Shown here in pieces: positions 1-6,155 of a stretch of 6,980 nucleotides of DNA. Source of the stretch: Armatimonadota bacterium (GTDB lineage Bacteria > Armatimonadota > Armatimonadia > Armatimonadales > Armatimonadaceae); assembly GCA_030833025.1 (NCBI GenBank), contig JAURHZ010000125.1, positions 1 to 6,980 on the forward strand, written 5' to 3'. The notes beneath the pieces were generated by a model. The model was not told the origin of the DNA. It saw only the letters and a program-made list of their open reading frames with translations, and made no database searches. Position 1 is the stretch's first letter, and every line of letters begins with the position of its first letter. A program made the translations under genes and the position numbers.

Positions 1-324
1 CTGAGTGCTGAGATTCAACCACTCCTATATGTCTCAGAAATTCGGACCGTCAAGGAAGACGCGCTCTGGCTAAGCCCAGCCTATGGCAGCGATATAACTG
101 CGTTCCACTTTACGTGGCGACAAAAACCGAGCAAGGTGCTGGCGGTTCTTGAAAAGATAGAGGCACTTCTGTTGCCACTCGGCGCGCAGCCTCACTGGGG
201 CAAAGTGTATTTGAAGCCTCCGACCGGTTATGCAAAAATGGCTGATTTTTTGTCGCTCCGAGAGGCATTCGACCTTGGTGGGAAGTTTGTGAATCCGTAT
301 ATCGAACGGGTGTTAGAGATCTGA
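1..324 (+). CDS. FAD-dependent alditol/xylitol oxidase, C-terminal part (5' end outside window)
   Basis: The reading frame is open from base 1 to a TGA at 322-324 and gives the last 107 residues of a sugar-alcohol oxidase of the VAO/ALO family, which oxidises polyols such as xylitol or sorbitol with O2, releasing H2O2. Active-site residues are recognisable: SEIR (E13, R15), HFT (H36, T38) and HWGK (K68). Their spacing matches that recalled for Streptomyces coelicolor AldO (Glu320, Arg322, His343, Thr345, Lys375) with no gaps. The end (FDLGGKFVNPYIERVL) is the normal family C-terminus, so the 3' end appears intact. Full-length members are about 420 residues, so roughly three quarters, including the FAD domain, lies upstream. 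A GTG at 136 is internal and is not a start. No signal peptide can be judged. It is probably a cytoplasmic catabolic enzyme unrelated to the metal-type genes downstream. Confidence 0.88.
   Translation: MSAEIQPLLYVSEIRTVKEDALWLSPAYGSDITAFHFTWRQKPSKVLAVLEKIEALLLPLGAQPHWGKVYLKPPTGYAKMADFLSLREAFDLGGKFVNPYIERVLEI
252..315 (+). repeat. 64-bp imperfect direct repeat, copy 1 (inside oxidase 3' end)
   Basis: This segment matches 362-425 at 61 of 64 bases without gaps, at an offset of 110. Similarity stops sharply at both ends. The copies are separated by 46 bases that contain the true stop codon. Confidence 0.9.
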
Positions 325-350
325 TTTATTTTTCCCCTGACTTCTTGGGA

Positions 351-434
351 GTGCTGAGTGAGTCGCTCCGACAGGCATTCGACCTTGGTGGGAAGTTTGT
401 GAATCCATATATCGAACGGGTCTTACTGGTTTAG
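351..434 (+). pseudogene. Duplicated 3'-terminal fragment of the alditol oxidase gene
   Basis: After the oxidase stop, a second copy of its last codons appears in a different frame. It reads SLRQAFDLGGKFVNPYIERV, then LLV and a TAG at 432-434. A GTG at 351 would give only a 27-residue peptide, so this is a gene remnant and not a working gene. Two of the three base differences from the first copy are silent (CCG/CCA, GTG/GTC) and one changes Glu to Gln. The FAD and substrate-binding parts are absent. It probably arose by local duplication or by recombination with a related allele. Confidence 0.7.
362..425 (+). repeat. 64-bp imperfect direct repeat, copy 2 (downstream of oxidase)
   Basis: Second copy of the oxidase 3' end. 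It differs from copy 1 at positions 372 (C for G), 407 (A for G) and 422 (C for G). Flanking bases on both sides are unrelated to those of copy 1. Confidence 0.9.
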
Positions 435-507
435 CAAGCCTAACAAACCCAGTAATTTCACGGTGTAAATGGCTTTTCGGAATCATCCGATACCGTGGTA
501 ACGTAAC

Positions 508-513
508 GATAAT
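508..513 (+). promoter_or_regulatory. Possible -10 element (GATAAT) for a leaderless transcript of the Cys-rich gene
   Basis: GATAAT differs from TATAAT by one base. It ends 6 bases before the ATG at 520, so transcription would begin at or next to the start codon. No Shine-Dalgarno sequence precedes this ATG, which fits a leaderless message. No convincing -35 hexamer is visible 15-19 bases upstream, so support is weak. Confidence 0.3.
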
Positions 514-519
514 ACGACT

Positions 520-972
520 ATGGCCCGCCGATCGATACCGCTGCTTTTCACCGCATTCCTGATGTTGACAGGCTTCCTCCTGCCAGCGCTTCGGGTCGCA
601 GCGTGTCTGACATCGGATTCGGGGATGCCATCCGGATGCCCGATGAAAGCATCCATAAGCGTCACACCCATCCCCGTCAAAGCTGCAGAAAAGCAGGGCT
701 GTTGCCGTGAGGCATCGTTAAAATCCGAAACAAAAGTACTTACGAGAGCCTGTTGCTGCACTATAAAGGCTGCTGCAAAGCCAGTCGTCCGCGACTATCG
801 AACTGCATTCACTGTCATCGATATCGTTGTCGCACAAGATCAGCAGCTCGAGCTTAATGGCCCATTTGTGATCGCAAGGTCAACCACGAAACGCAGTGTG
901 TTCGATGTCCGTATTTCACGAGGGCCTCCCCGCGGCGCAGCGCTCCACCGTGGCCCGCCAGCCTTCTCCTGA
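520..972 (+). CDS. Small secreted Cys-rich protein, putative lipoprotein of metal-resistance type
   Basis: The gene encodes 150 residues that I do not recognise as a named family. The N-terminus is a clear export signal: MARR, then a hydrophobic stretch to about residue 24. A lipobox-like VAAC at 26-29 could make C29 the lipidated residue, though R25 just before it is unusual. Seven cysteines follow a clustered pattern (C29, C40, C61-C62, C78-C79-C80), suggesting a metal-binding or disulfide-bonded envelope protein. The tail carries RGPP twice (134-137 and 144-147). Small exported proteins ending in similar RxPPA tails are common beside copper genes, including some DUF2946-like proteins; this link is from recollection. 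The gene lies 66 bases before the YtkA-like gene on the same strand, consistent with one transcription unit. No Shine-Dalgarno precedes the ATG. The signal peptide and cysteine pattern make it likely to be real. Confidence 0.72.
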   Translation: MARRSIPLLFTAFLMLTGFLLPALRVAACLTSDSGMPSGCPMKASISVTPIPVKAAEKQGCCREASLKSETKVLTRACCCTIKAAAKPVVRDYRTAFTVIDIVVAQDQQLELNGPFVIARSTTKRSVFDVRISRGPPRGAALHRGPPAFS

Positions 973-1036
973 ATAAACATCGATGCCCAAACGGGTGCCG
1001 CCCTTCCACGCGCGCATCCGCTATGACCATGATTTC

Positions 1037-1042
1037 AGGTGA
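1037..1042 (+). promoter_or_regulatory. Shine-Dalgarno AGGTGA that may select a TTG start at 1048
   Basis: AGGTGA lies 5 bases before a TTG at 1048-1050 that is in frame with the YtkA-like gene. The upstream GTG at 1039 sits inside this motif and has no ribosome site of its own. The TTG may therefore be the real start, shortening the protein by three residues. Confidence 0.4.
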
Positions 1043-2253
1043 CTCTTTTGATTATCCCAACACTTGCGTTGGTGGCTTTTACTGCAACCTCGCCCCTTAC
1101 TACCGTTCGCATTTCCACACCGCTGACCGCCGCCCAGCCGCCTGCTGGCTTCAAGCTCATCGAGCGCAAATCCGGCCCAATCAGCATCACCCTCCGCGTC
1201 CCCGACAGCGGAGTCTTCGCCGGTGAAGCAATCGATATCGAATTCCGCGTAACGGACTCGAGCAAAGTCGATCCTGTCTTTGGCGCTACAGGTATCCCAC
1301 GAGTGGTCAGCAAAGCGGTGATCACGATGCCGGAAATGGCGGGGATGCCCGAGCAGCGACCAAAAATCCATACCGAAGGGATTCCGGGAGACTATGGAAT
1401 CGAGTGCTTTTTCCCACATGGCGGCGAGTATAAAATCGCGCTCACGCTGCAAATCCCGGGCATTCAGGAAGCGGTGCGTACGGATTTTCTGGTCGATGTC
1501 CGCGACGAGGCAGCCCCAGGAACCCGGAAAGCAGTCGTAAAGCCGTATACATTGGATGTCAAAGCAAAGGGAACCCCAAAACCTGGCGAGGAATCGGGCC
1601 TGCAATTCACAATCCGCGAGACAAAGTCCAAGGCCATCGTGAAAGACTTTGACATCGCACACACCAAGCTCGCCCACCTCCTCATCGTCAGCAAAGACCT
1701 CAGCTGGTTTGCGCATGAGCATCCTGTGCAGCAACCGGATGGCAGCTTTACGCACAACCAGATCTTCCCAGCGGGTGGTCAGTACTACACATTTATGGAT
1801 GTCGCACCACGCGGAGCCGGCTCACAAATCCTGATGGGCTCGGTCAAGGTGGCGGGAACCACGCCTGCTGCGATTCCCCTCGTCCCGAGCGCCACGACCA
1901 ACGCAGTGGATGGAATCAAAGCAAGCCTGAAAGGGACATCCAATATCCCGATTGGTAAATCATTGCCCGTGACATTTCAGCTCACCGATACATCCACCGG
2001 GGATGCGATCACAGACCTTGAGCCTTACCTCGGCGCTTTCGGACACTTGATGATTATTCACGCGGATGGCCAGACAGTGGTCCACAGCCACCCTGCGGAG
2101 GATGAAGTTGGAATCGCACAATCAAAGCGCGGCATCGTGACCTTCAATGCACGCTTTCCAAAGGCTGGCATTTACAAGGCTTGGGGTCAGTTTCAACGCG
2201 GCGGCAAAATCGTGACCATCCCATTTGTCATCCCCGTTGGAGGCGCAAAGTGA
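1039..2253 (+). CDS. His-rich multi-domain envelope protein with YtkA/FixH-like domains
   Basis: The protein has up to 404 residues. GTG 1039 is the outermost start, because an in-frame TGA lies at 1030, and TTG 1048 is a good alternative. The N-terminus is hydrophobic (about residues 3-20) but lacks a basic n-region, so it is a weak export signal. Three immunoglobulin-like segments follow. Domain 1 (about 45-155) has the Met-rich MPEMAGMP typical of YtkA-like domains. Domain 2 (about 168-272) has AHLLIVSKD then HEHP. Domain 3 (about 290-399) has GHLMIIHAD then HSHP and ends with FPKAGIYKAWGQFQRGGK. H213/H226/H228 and H336/H349/H351 have identical spacing and could form two equivalent metal sites. 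Proteins of this type occur beside copper genes in several phyla (family recollection). The stop overlaps the next start by four bases (GTGA), so the two products are probably made together. Metal specificity is inferred only. Confidence 0.85.
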   Translation: MTLLIIPTLALVAFTATSPLTTVRISTPLTAAQPPAGFKLIERKSGPISITLRVPDSGVFAGEAIDIEFRVTDSSKVDPVFGATGIPRVVSKAVITMPEMAGMPEQRPKIHTEGIPGDYGIECFFPHGGEYKIALTLQIPGIQEAVRTDFLVDVRDEAAPGTRKAVVKPYTLDVKAKGTPKPGEESGLQFTIRETKSKAIVKDFDIAHTKLAHLLIVSKDLSWFAHEHPVQQPDGSFTHNQIFPAGGQYYTFMDVAPRGAGSQILMGSVKVAGTTPAAIPLVPSATTNAVDGIKASLKGTSNIPIGKSLPVTFQLTDTSTGDAITDLEPYLGAFGHLMIIHADGQTVVHSHPAEDEVGIAQSKRGIVTFNARFPKAGIYKAWGQFQRGGKIVTIPFVIPVGGAK

Positions 2254-3809
2254 GGCACTTCTTAGGAATGAGTCTTGTCCTGATGGCCCTGTTGGCCAGC
2301 GCTGCCAGCGGCATGCCTCACCCTCCGGGGAATGCAAAGCTTGGGCGAAGCAAGGCAGATCCAATCATTAAGGCAGCGATGCAGGCGAAGGCTAAAGGAG
2401 ACATCAAGGCCTTTGATGCGGCGATTCTCGAAGCAAAGCGTATCCTTGCTTCCGAAGGGCGCTACGCGTGCTGCATTGGCGGTGGATGCACCGAGTGCAC
2501 CATCGAGAAATCGTGCAGCTGTGGCCAGTCGCTTTTCGAAAAGCAAGGCGTCTGCAAAGAATGCGTTGCGGGGATCAAGGCGGGGAAGTCCCGCTACGAT
2601 GGCCTTTCTCCTGACATGGTTTTCGAGCAGAAAATGTCTCAGATGTCGGGTGTTACGGGCCCGTGGACGATGTCACGTGAGGGCAGCGGAACGAGCTGGC
2701 TGCCAGATTCCAGTCTGCTGTATGGTCGGATGTTCCAGCCGGTGCGCGGCTGGGAGACGATGGCCATGGGCCAAGCGGTTGCGGCAGGCCTATCGGCATC
2801 CGGTCCACGCGGTTCCGATCGCCTCTCAGGGATGAGCCAGCTTATGTGGATGGCGCGGCGTGATGGGCCGGCTGGAAGCACGCAGGGTTTCCGTCTGATG
2901 GTTTCTGCGGATGCGTGGATGAATGGTGGACGTGGTTATCCGTTGCTGTTTCAGACAGGTGAGACGAGCGGCGGTGTAGCACTTGTGGATCGACAGCATC
3001 CTCATGATGGCCTGATGGAGCTGGCACTTACGGGGTCTGCACGACTGGGCCGGGAGAGTCGGGCGATGCTATATTTGGCTCCCGTGGGTGAGCCGGCACT
3101 TGGACCAGCCGCCTTTCAGCACCGGCCAAGTGGCTGGGAAAACCCGGTGGCTCCGCTGTCACATCACTGGCTGGATGGCACGCATATCACCAGCGGCGTC
3201 TTGACACTGGGGGCAACGCATAAGGATAAGCTGCGCATCGAAGCGTCCGCATTTACTGGCCGCGAGCCAGATGAAAACCGCATGCGGATGGATCCGATTC
3301 ACCTTGATTCATACAGCTCCCGTGTTTCATGGAACCCCAATGCCGCCACCAGTGCACAGGTCAGCTACGGATTTCTAAAGTCTCCGGAGTCGCTGGATAC
3401 GGATCATAATGCGACGCGTCTTACGGCATCCGTGATGCAAAACTGGCAGCTTAGAACGGGCGGCAGCCTATCTGGGATGCTGGCGTTTGGGCAAAACAGT
3501 CTGCATGATGGCGCCGGATTTTCGACGGCATTTTTAGCAGAAGCATCGTATGTGCGTGGGAAAGACTCTGTGTTCACAAGGCTTGAGCGGGTCGAAAAGG
3601 ATGCGATTTCAGGCGTATCACAAGGCCTCCATACAATCCACAAGCTGACCATCGGAGGGTTTCATGTCGTCCGTGTAACCCCGGATGCCGAACATTCCGT
3701 AGGTGCATCCATGGATTTCCACAGCATCCCGCAAGGCGTGCAAGGCACATACGGGAGCAGCCCGGTTGGCATTAATGTCTTCTATCGTGTGCGGTTGCCA
3801 AGGATGTAG
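2250..3809 (+). CDS. Cys8 metal-binding-type domain fused to a predicted outer-membrane barrel protein (DRQHPHD family)
   Basis: I chose the GTG at 2250 (519 residues) because GGAGG at 2239-2243 lies 6 bases upstream and the start overlaps the previous stop as GTGA. The frame stays open further upstream to 2181, but starting there would lose the signal peptide. Residues 1-21 form a signal peptide (MRHFLGMSLVLMALLASAAS). A helical stretch (about 35-70) leads to an eight-cysteine segment, C74C75-X4-C80-X2-C83-X5-C89-X-C91-X10-C102-X2-C105. From about 140 comes a conserved family body with SREGSGTSWLPDSS, GYPLLFQTGE (229-238), DRQHPHD (247-253), GEPALGPAAF, HHWLDGTHIT (305-314), EASAFTGREPD and repeated alternating beta patterns to the end, as in an outer-membrane barrel. 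Homologues of the body are recalled from copper-resistance loci, usually without the Cys domain in the same chain. The function is not established; metal binding or transport at the outer membrane is inferred. Confidence 0.87.
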   Translation: MRHFLGMSLVLMALLASAASGMPHPPGNAKLGRSKADPIIKAAMQAKAKGDIKAFDAAILEAKRILASEGRYACCIGGGCTECTIEKSCSCGQSLFEKQGVCKECVAGIKAGKSRYDGLSPDMVFEQKMSQMSGVTGPWTMSREGSGTSWLPDSSLLYGRMFQPVRGWETMAMGQAVAAGLSASGPRGSDRLSGMSQLMWMARRDGPAGSTQGFRLMVSADAWMNGGRGYPLLFQTGETSGGVALVDRQHPHDGLMELALTGSARLGRESRAMLYLAPVGEPALGPAAFQHRPSGWENPVAPLSHHWLDGTHITSGVLTLGATHKDKLRIEASAFTGREPDENRMRMDPIHLDSYSSRVSWNPNAATSAQVSYGFLKSPESLDTDHNATRLTASVMQNWQLRTGGSLSGMLAFGQNSLHDGAGFSTAFLAEASYVRGKDSVFTRLERVEKDAISGVSQGLHTIHKLTIGGFHVVRVTPDAEHSVGASMDFHSIPQGVQGTYGSSPVGINVFYRVRLPRM

Positions 3810-3853
3810 TTGACAAGACGTTACCAGTAAAGAAGCAAAGCCCGAAATCCAAT

Positions 3854-3879
3854 AATCCCAAGTAACGACCTTAGGGATT
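3854..3879 (+). other. Hairpin in the leader of glf
   Basis: AATCCCAAG (3854-3862) pairs with CTT-A-GGGATT (3870-3879), giving nine base pairs with one bulged A around the loop TAACGAC. Four T residues end at 3881. It could be a weak terminator for the barrel gene. It could also be a leader structure masking the AGGGA (3873-3877) that is the best ribosome site for glf. The sequence does not decide between these. Confidence 0.35.
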
Positions 3880-3887
3880 TTGGATGC

Positions 3888-5033
3888 ATGGCAAAACAAT
3901 ACGATTACTTGGTGGTGGGTGCTGGCCTCTTTGGTAGCATTTTTGCCCGGGAGGCCACTGACCGTGGCAAGCGCGTTCTAGTCATCGATCGGCGCAACCA
4001 TATTGCAGGGAATGTTTACACGCGGGACGTCGATGGCATCCATGTCCACGAATACGGCCCGCACATTTTCCATACCAGCCAGGAATACATCTGGAACTAC
4101 GTAACACGCTTCGCACAGTTCAACAATTTCACCCTGCGTACCAAGGCTATGTTTGGCGGACGCCTCTACAGCCTGCCGATCAACCTTTACACGATGCATC
4201 AGATCTGGCCGGATGTCATCACCCCCGAAGATGCCGTCAATAAGATTGCATCCGAGGTTCATCCCAATCCAAATCCAGCCAACCTTGAAGAACACATGCT
4301 TGCACAAGTCGGCCCTACCCTTTACGAGATGTTTGTCAAGGGCTACACAGAAAAGCAGTGGGGCCGCCCGGCAACACAGCTTCCAGCATCTATTATCAAA
4401 CGTTTGCCAGTTCGTCTGACGATGAATGATAGGTACTTCCACGACTCGCACCGCTGGGAAGGTATTCCCATCGGTGGCTATACCCGGATGGTTGAGAACA
4501 TGTTGCTTGGAATTGAGGTTCGCCTCGGTATCGACTATCTGAGCGACAGAGCCGAATTGAATGTACTAGCGGACAAGGTTGTTTACTCAGGCCCGATTGA
4601 TGCTTTCTTTGACTTCGAAGAAGGCAGACTGGAATATCGCTCGTTGCGCTTTGAGACTGAAGAGCGCACCGGTGACTATCAGGGAAATGCGATTATCAAC
4701 TACACAGAAAGTCACGTCCCACACACGCGAATCGTTGAACACAAGCACTTTGAGTTCAAGGATACTCCGCATACGGTAATCACTCGCGAGTATCCGGCAG
4801 CATTTACGGGCACAAATGAGCCTTATTACCCAGTCAATGACTCCACAAACAATGCTATTTATGACCGCTACCGTGAACGCACAGCTGGTATCTCAAATGT
4901 CATTTTTGGCGGACGTCTTGCGAGCTATCGATACTATGACATGGACATGACTGTCGGAAATGCACTAACGCAGGTTGAAAAAGAGTTTGGTGCTGGCATA
5001 GAGTTTGCACTCAAAAAGCCATTGAGGAAGTAG
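3888..5033 (+). CDS. glf: UDP-galactopyranose mutase
   Basis: This flavoenzyme interconverts UDP-galactopyranose and UDP-galactofuranose in the cytoplasm, supplying galactofuranose for surface glycans. The 381 residues match the normal prokaryotic length (about 370-390) and align end to end with E. coli and Klebsiella Glf from memory. Visible features are the FAD-binding GAGLFG at 11-16, RNHIAGN at 36-42, the GPHIFHT segment at 57-63, KGYTEKQWGR (151-160, W158), KRLPVR (171-176), EHKHF (284-288), EPYYPVND (311-318) and GGRLASYRYYDM (341-352). R176, R281, Y314, Y350 and D351 sit near the known substrate-binding arginines and tyrosines. The start ATG has only a modest AGGGA ribosome site ten bases upstream, partly inside a hairpin. 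It lies 78 bases after the barrel gene and two bases before the glycosyltransferase, with which it forms an operon. All key residues are present, so it should be active. Confidence 0.97.
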   Translation: MAKQYDYLVVGAGLFGSIFAREATDRGKRVLVIDRRNHIAGNVYTRDVDGIHVHEYGPHIFHTSQEYIWNYVTRFAQFNNFTLRTKAMFGGRLYSLPINLYTMHQIWPDVITPEDAVNKIASEVHPNPNPANLEEHMLAQVGPTLYEMFVKGYTEKQWGRPATQLPASIIKRLPVRLTMNDRYFHDSHRWEGIPIGGYTRMVENMLLGIEVRLGIDYLSDRAELNVLADKVVYSGPIDAFFDFEEGRLEYRSLRFETEERTGDYQGNAIINYTESHVPHTRIVEHKHFEFKDTPHTVITREYPAAFTGTNEPYYPVNDSTNNAIYDRYRERTAGISNVIFGGRLASYRYYDMDMTVGNALTQVEKEFGAGIEFALKKPLRK

Positions 5034-5035
5034 CT

Positions 5036-6022
5036 ATGCCACTGAACAAAGTCTCTGTCGTCATCTGTACACGCAATCGCGCCGACATGATTGAAATGGC
5101 AATCAAATCGGTTCTCGGTTGTTCCTATGGAAACTTTGATGTCCATATCATGGACCAGAGCACGGATGACCTGACCAAAGACATTGTGCAGCGCTATCAG
5201 CAAAACGATTCCCGGCTGATTTATCATCACTTACCAAAGCCTGGGCTCTCACGGTCGTACAACATCGGTAAAGAAGTCACCGATGGTGACTACATCGCCT
5301 GTACAGATGATGACGTCATCGTTCCCGAAAACTGGATTTCAAGCATCGCCAGCCGGTTTGATTCCGATCCTGAGATCGGGATGATTTATGGACAGGTCTG
5401 TATCCCGGATGCACTTGCATCTATTGTGGAACAGGGAGTTGTTGTCCCTGCATTGATGTGGGATAAGCTCGAACTTCACCACCGCCGCAGGGGAAACTAC
5501 CGTACTTTTGGTATGGGCGCGAACTCTGCGGTCCGCCGGACTGCATGGGATGCATCCGGTGGCTACGATGAGGTGATGGGTGTTGGCGCGCCACTCCGTG
5601 GCAGCCAAGACAGTGACTTTGCGTATCGCATCTATCATGCTGGGTTTTCCATCTGTCTAGACCCCGAAAACTCGGTCGATCACTATGGAACGCGCTTGCC
5701 AGAGCAATGGCCAGATACATTACTAAACTATGGTTTTGGTGATGGTGCGTACTACGGAAAGTATGCCCGCCTAGGGCATGCATGGGCCATCCGAGCGCTT
5801 GCTTATAAGGCACTTCGCTTTGGAATGCTAAATGCCGCGATGCGGATTGGCCTCAAGAAGACCAACGGCAATATCCCCTACTTCAAAAACATTGTTACCG
5901 GATGGAAGAAGTCCAAGGAATACGATGTTGACCCTAAGACTCTGCTCTATATTCCAAAAGAGGCAGACAAAGACATCGTGAATGCTGCTAACTCCGTAAC
6001 GCGAATCGCCGTTAAGACCTGA
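5036..6022 (+). CDS. Family 2 glycosyltransferase, candidate galactofuranosyltransferase
   Basis: The 328-residue protein has a GT-A fold typical of GT2 enzymes. VSVVICTRNR (6-15) is the nucleotide-binding beta strand. TDDD at 90-93 is the DXD-type motif that binds the metal and nucleotide-sugar. NSAVRR (163-168) and GSQDSDFAYRI (189-199) carry the acceptor region and the acidic ED-like motif with the likely catalytic base. There is no membrane segment, so it probably acts at the cytoplasmic face. The start ATG follows the glf stop by two bases, with GAGGAAG at 5024-5030 as ribosome site, so the pair is almost certainly co-transcribed. Because glf makes UDP-galactofuranose, transfer of that sugar is the simplest hypothesis, but GT2 donor and acceptor cannot be read from sequence. 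The last 80 or so residues (Lys/Ala-rich) are poorly conserved in type and I do not recognise them. Confidence 0.9.
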   Translation: MPLNKVSVVICTRNRADMIEMAIKSVLGCSYGNFDVHIMDQSTDDLTKDIVQRYQQNDSRLIYHHLPKPGLSRSYNIGKEVTDGDYIACTDDDVIVPENWISSIASRFDSDPEIGMIYGQVCIPDALASIVEQGVVVPALMWDKLELHHRRRGNYRTFGMGANSAVRRTAWDASGGYDEVMGVGAPLRGSQDSDFAYRIYHAGFSICLDPENSVDHYGTRLPEQWPDTLLNYGFGDGAYYGKYARLGHAWAIRALAYKALRFGMLNAAMRIGLKKTNGNIPYFKNIVTGWKKSKEYDVDPKTLLYIPKEADKDIVNAANSVTRIAVKT

Positions 6023-6155
6023 TGGCAAACCACTTAGCGTAATTTAGTCGGACCCATATTTGCTAGTTCTGCACCTTGTTATCAAATCTGCCTGAATCCA
6101 GATGGTCACGAACGAACTCTGGTGTTGTAGTAATGCTAGAAGTGAGGCAAGGGAA

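Noticed and set aside
252..425. The 64-bp repeats as attL/attR of an integrated island
   Set aside because: Only 46 bases lie between the copies, so nothing is integrated between them. A third, distant copy outside the window would be needed.
510..519. TAATACGACT, the first ten bases of the phage T7 promoter
   Set aside because: The essential CACTATAG part is absent. The similarity is chance, although the AT-rich part may serve as a -10 element.
1020..1034. 15 bases identical to the start of lacZ-alpha in cloning vectors (GCTATGACCATGATT)
   Set aside because: The match ends abruptly on both sides and the surrounding sequence is not vector. Most likely a chance match, though a vector-contamination screen would settle it.
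1021..1755. Long minus-strand ORF of 244 residues
   Set aside because: It lies antisense to the well-supported YtkA-like gene and its translation resembles no family, with a Cys/Trp/Arg-rich composition typical of shadow frames.
2181..2249. Upstream extension of the Cys8-barrel gene to 2181
   Set aside because: It would overlap the previous gene by 73 bases, places a basic non-signal stretch before the signal peptide and has no ribosome site, whereas GTG 2250 has GGAGG and a clean signal peptide.
3810..3815. Perfect TTGACA -35 hexamer just after the barrel gene stop
   Set aside because: No acceptable -10 hexamer occurs 15-19 bases downstream (bases around 3831-3840 are AAGCAA-like), so a promoter for glf cannot be supported.
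3978..4451. Minus-strand ORF of 157 residues inside glf
   Set aside because: Antisense to a gene with unambiguous UDP-galactopyranose mutase motifs throughout.
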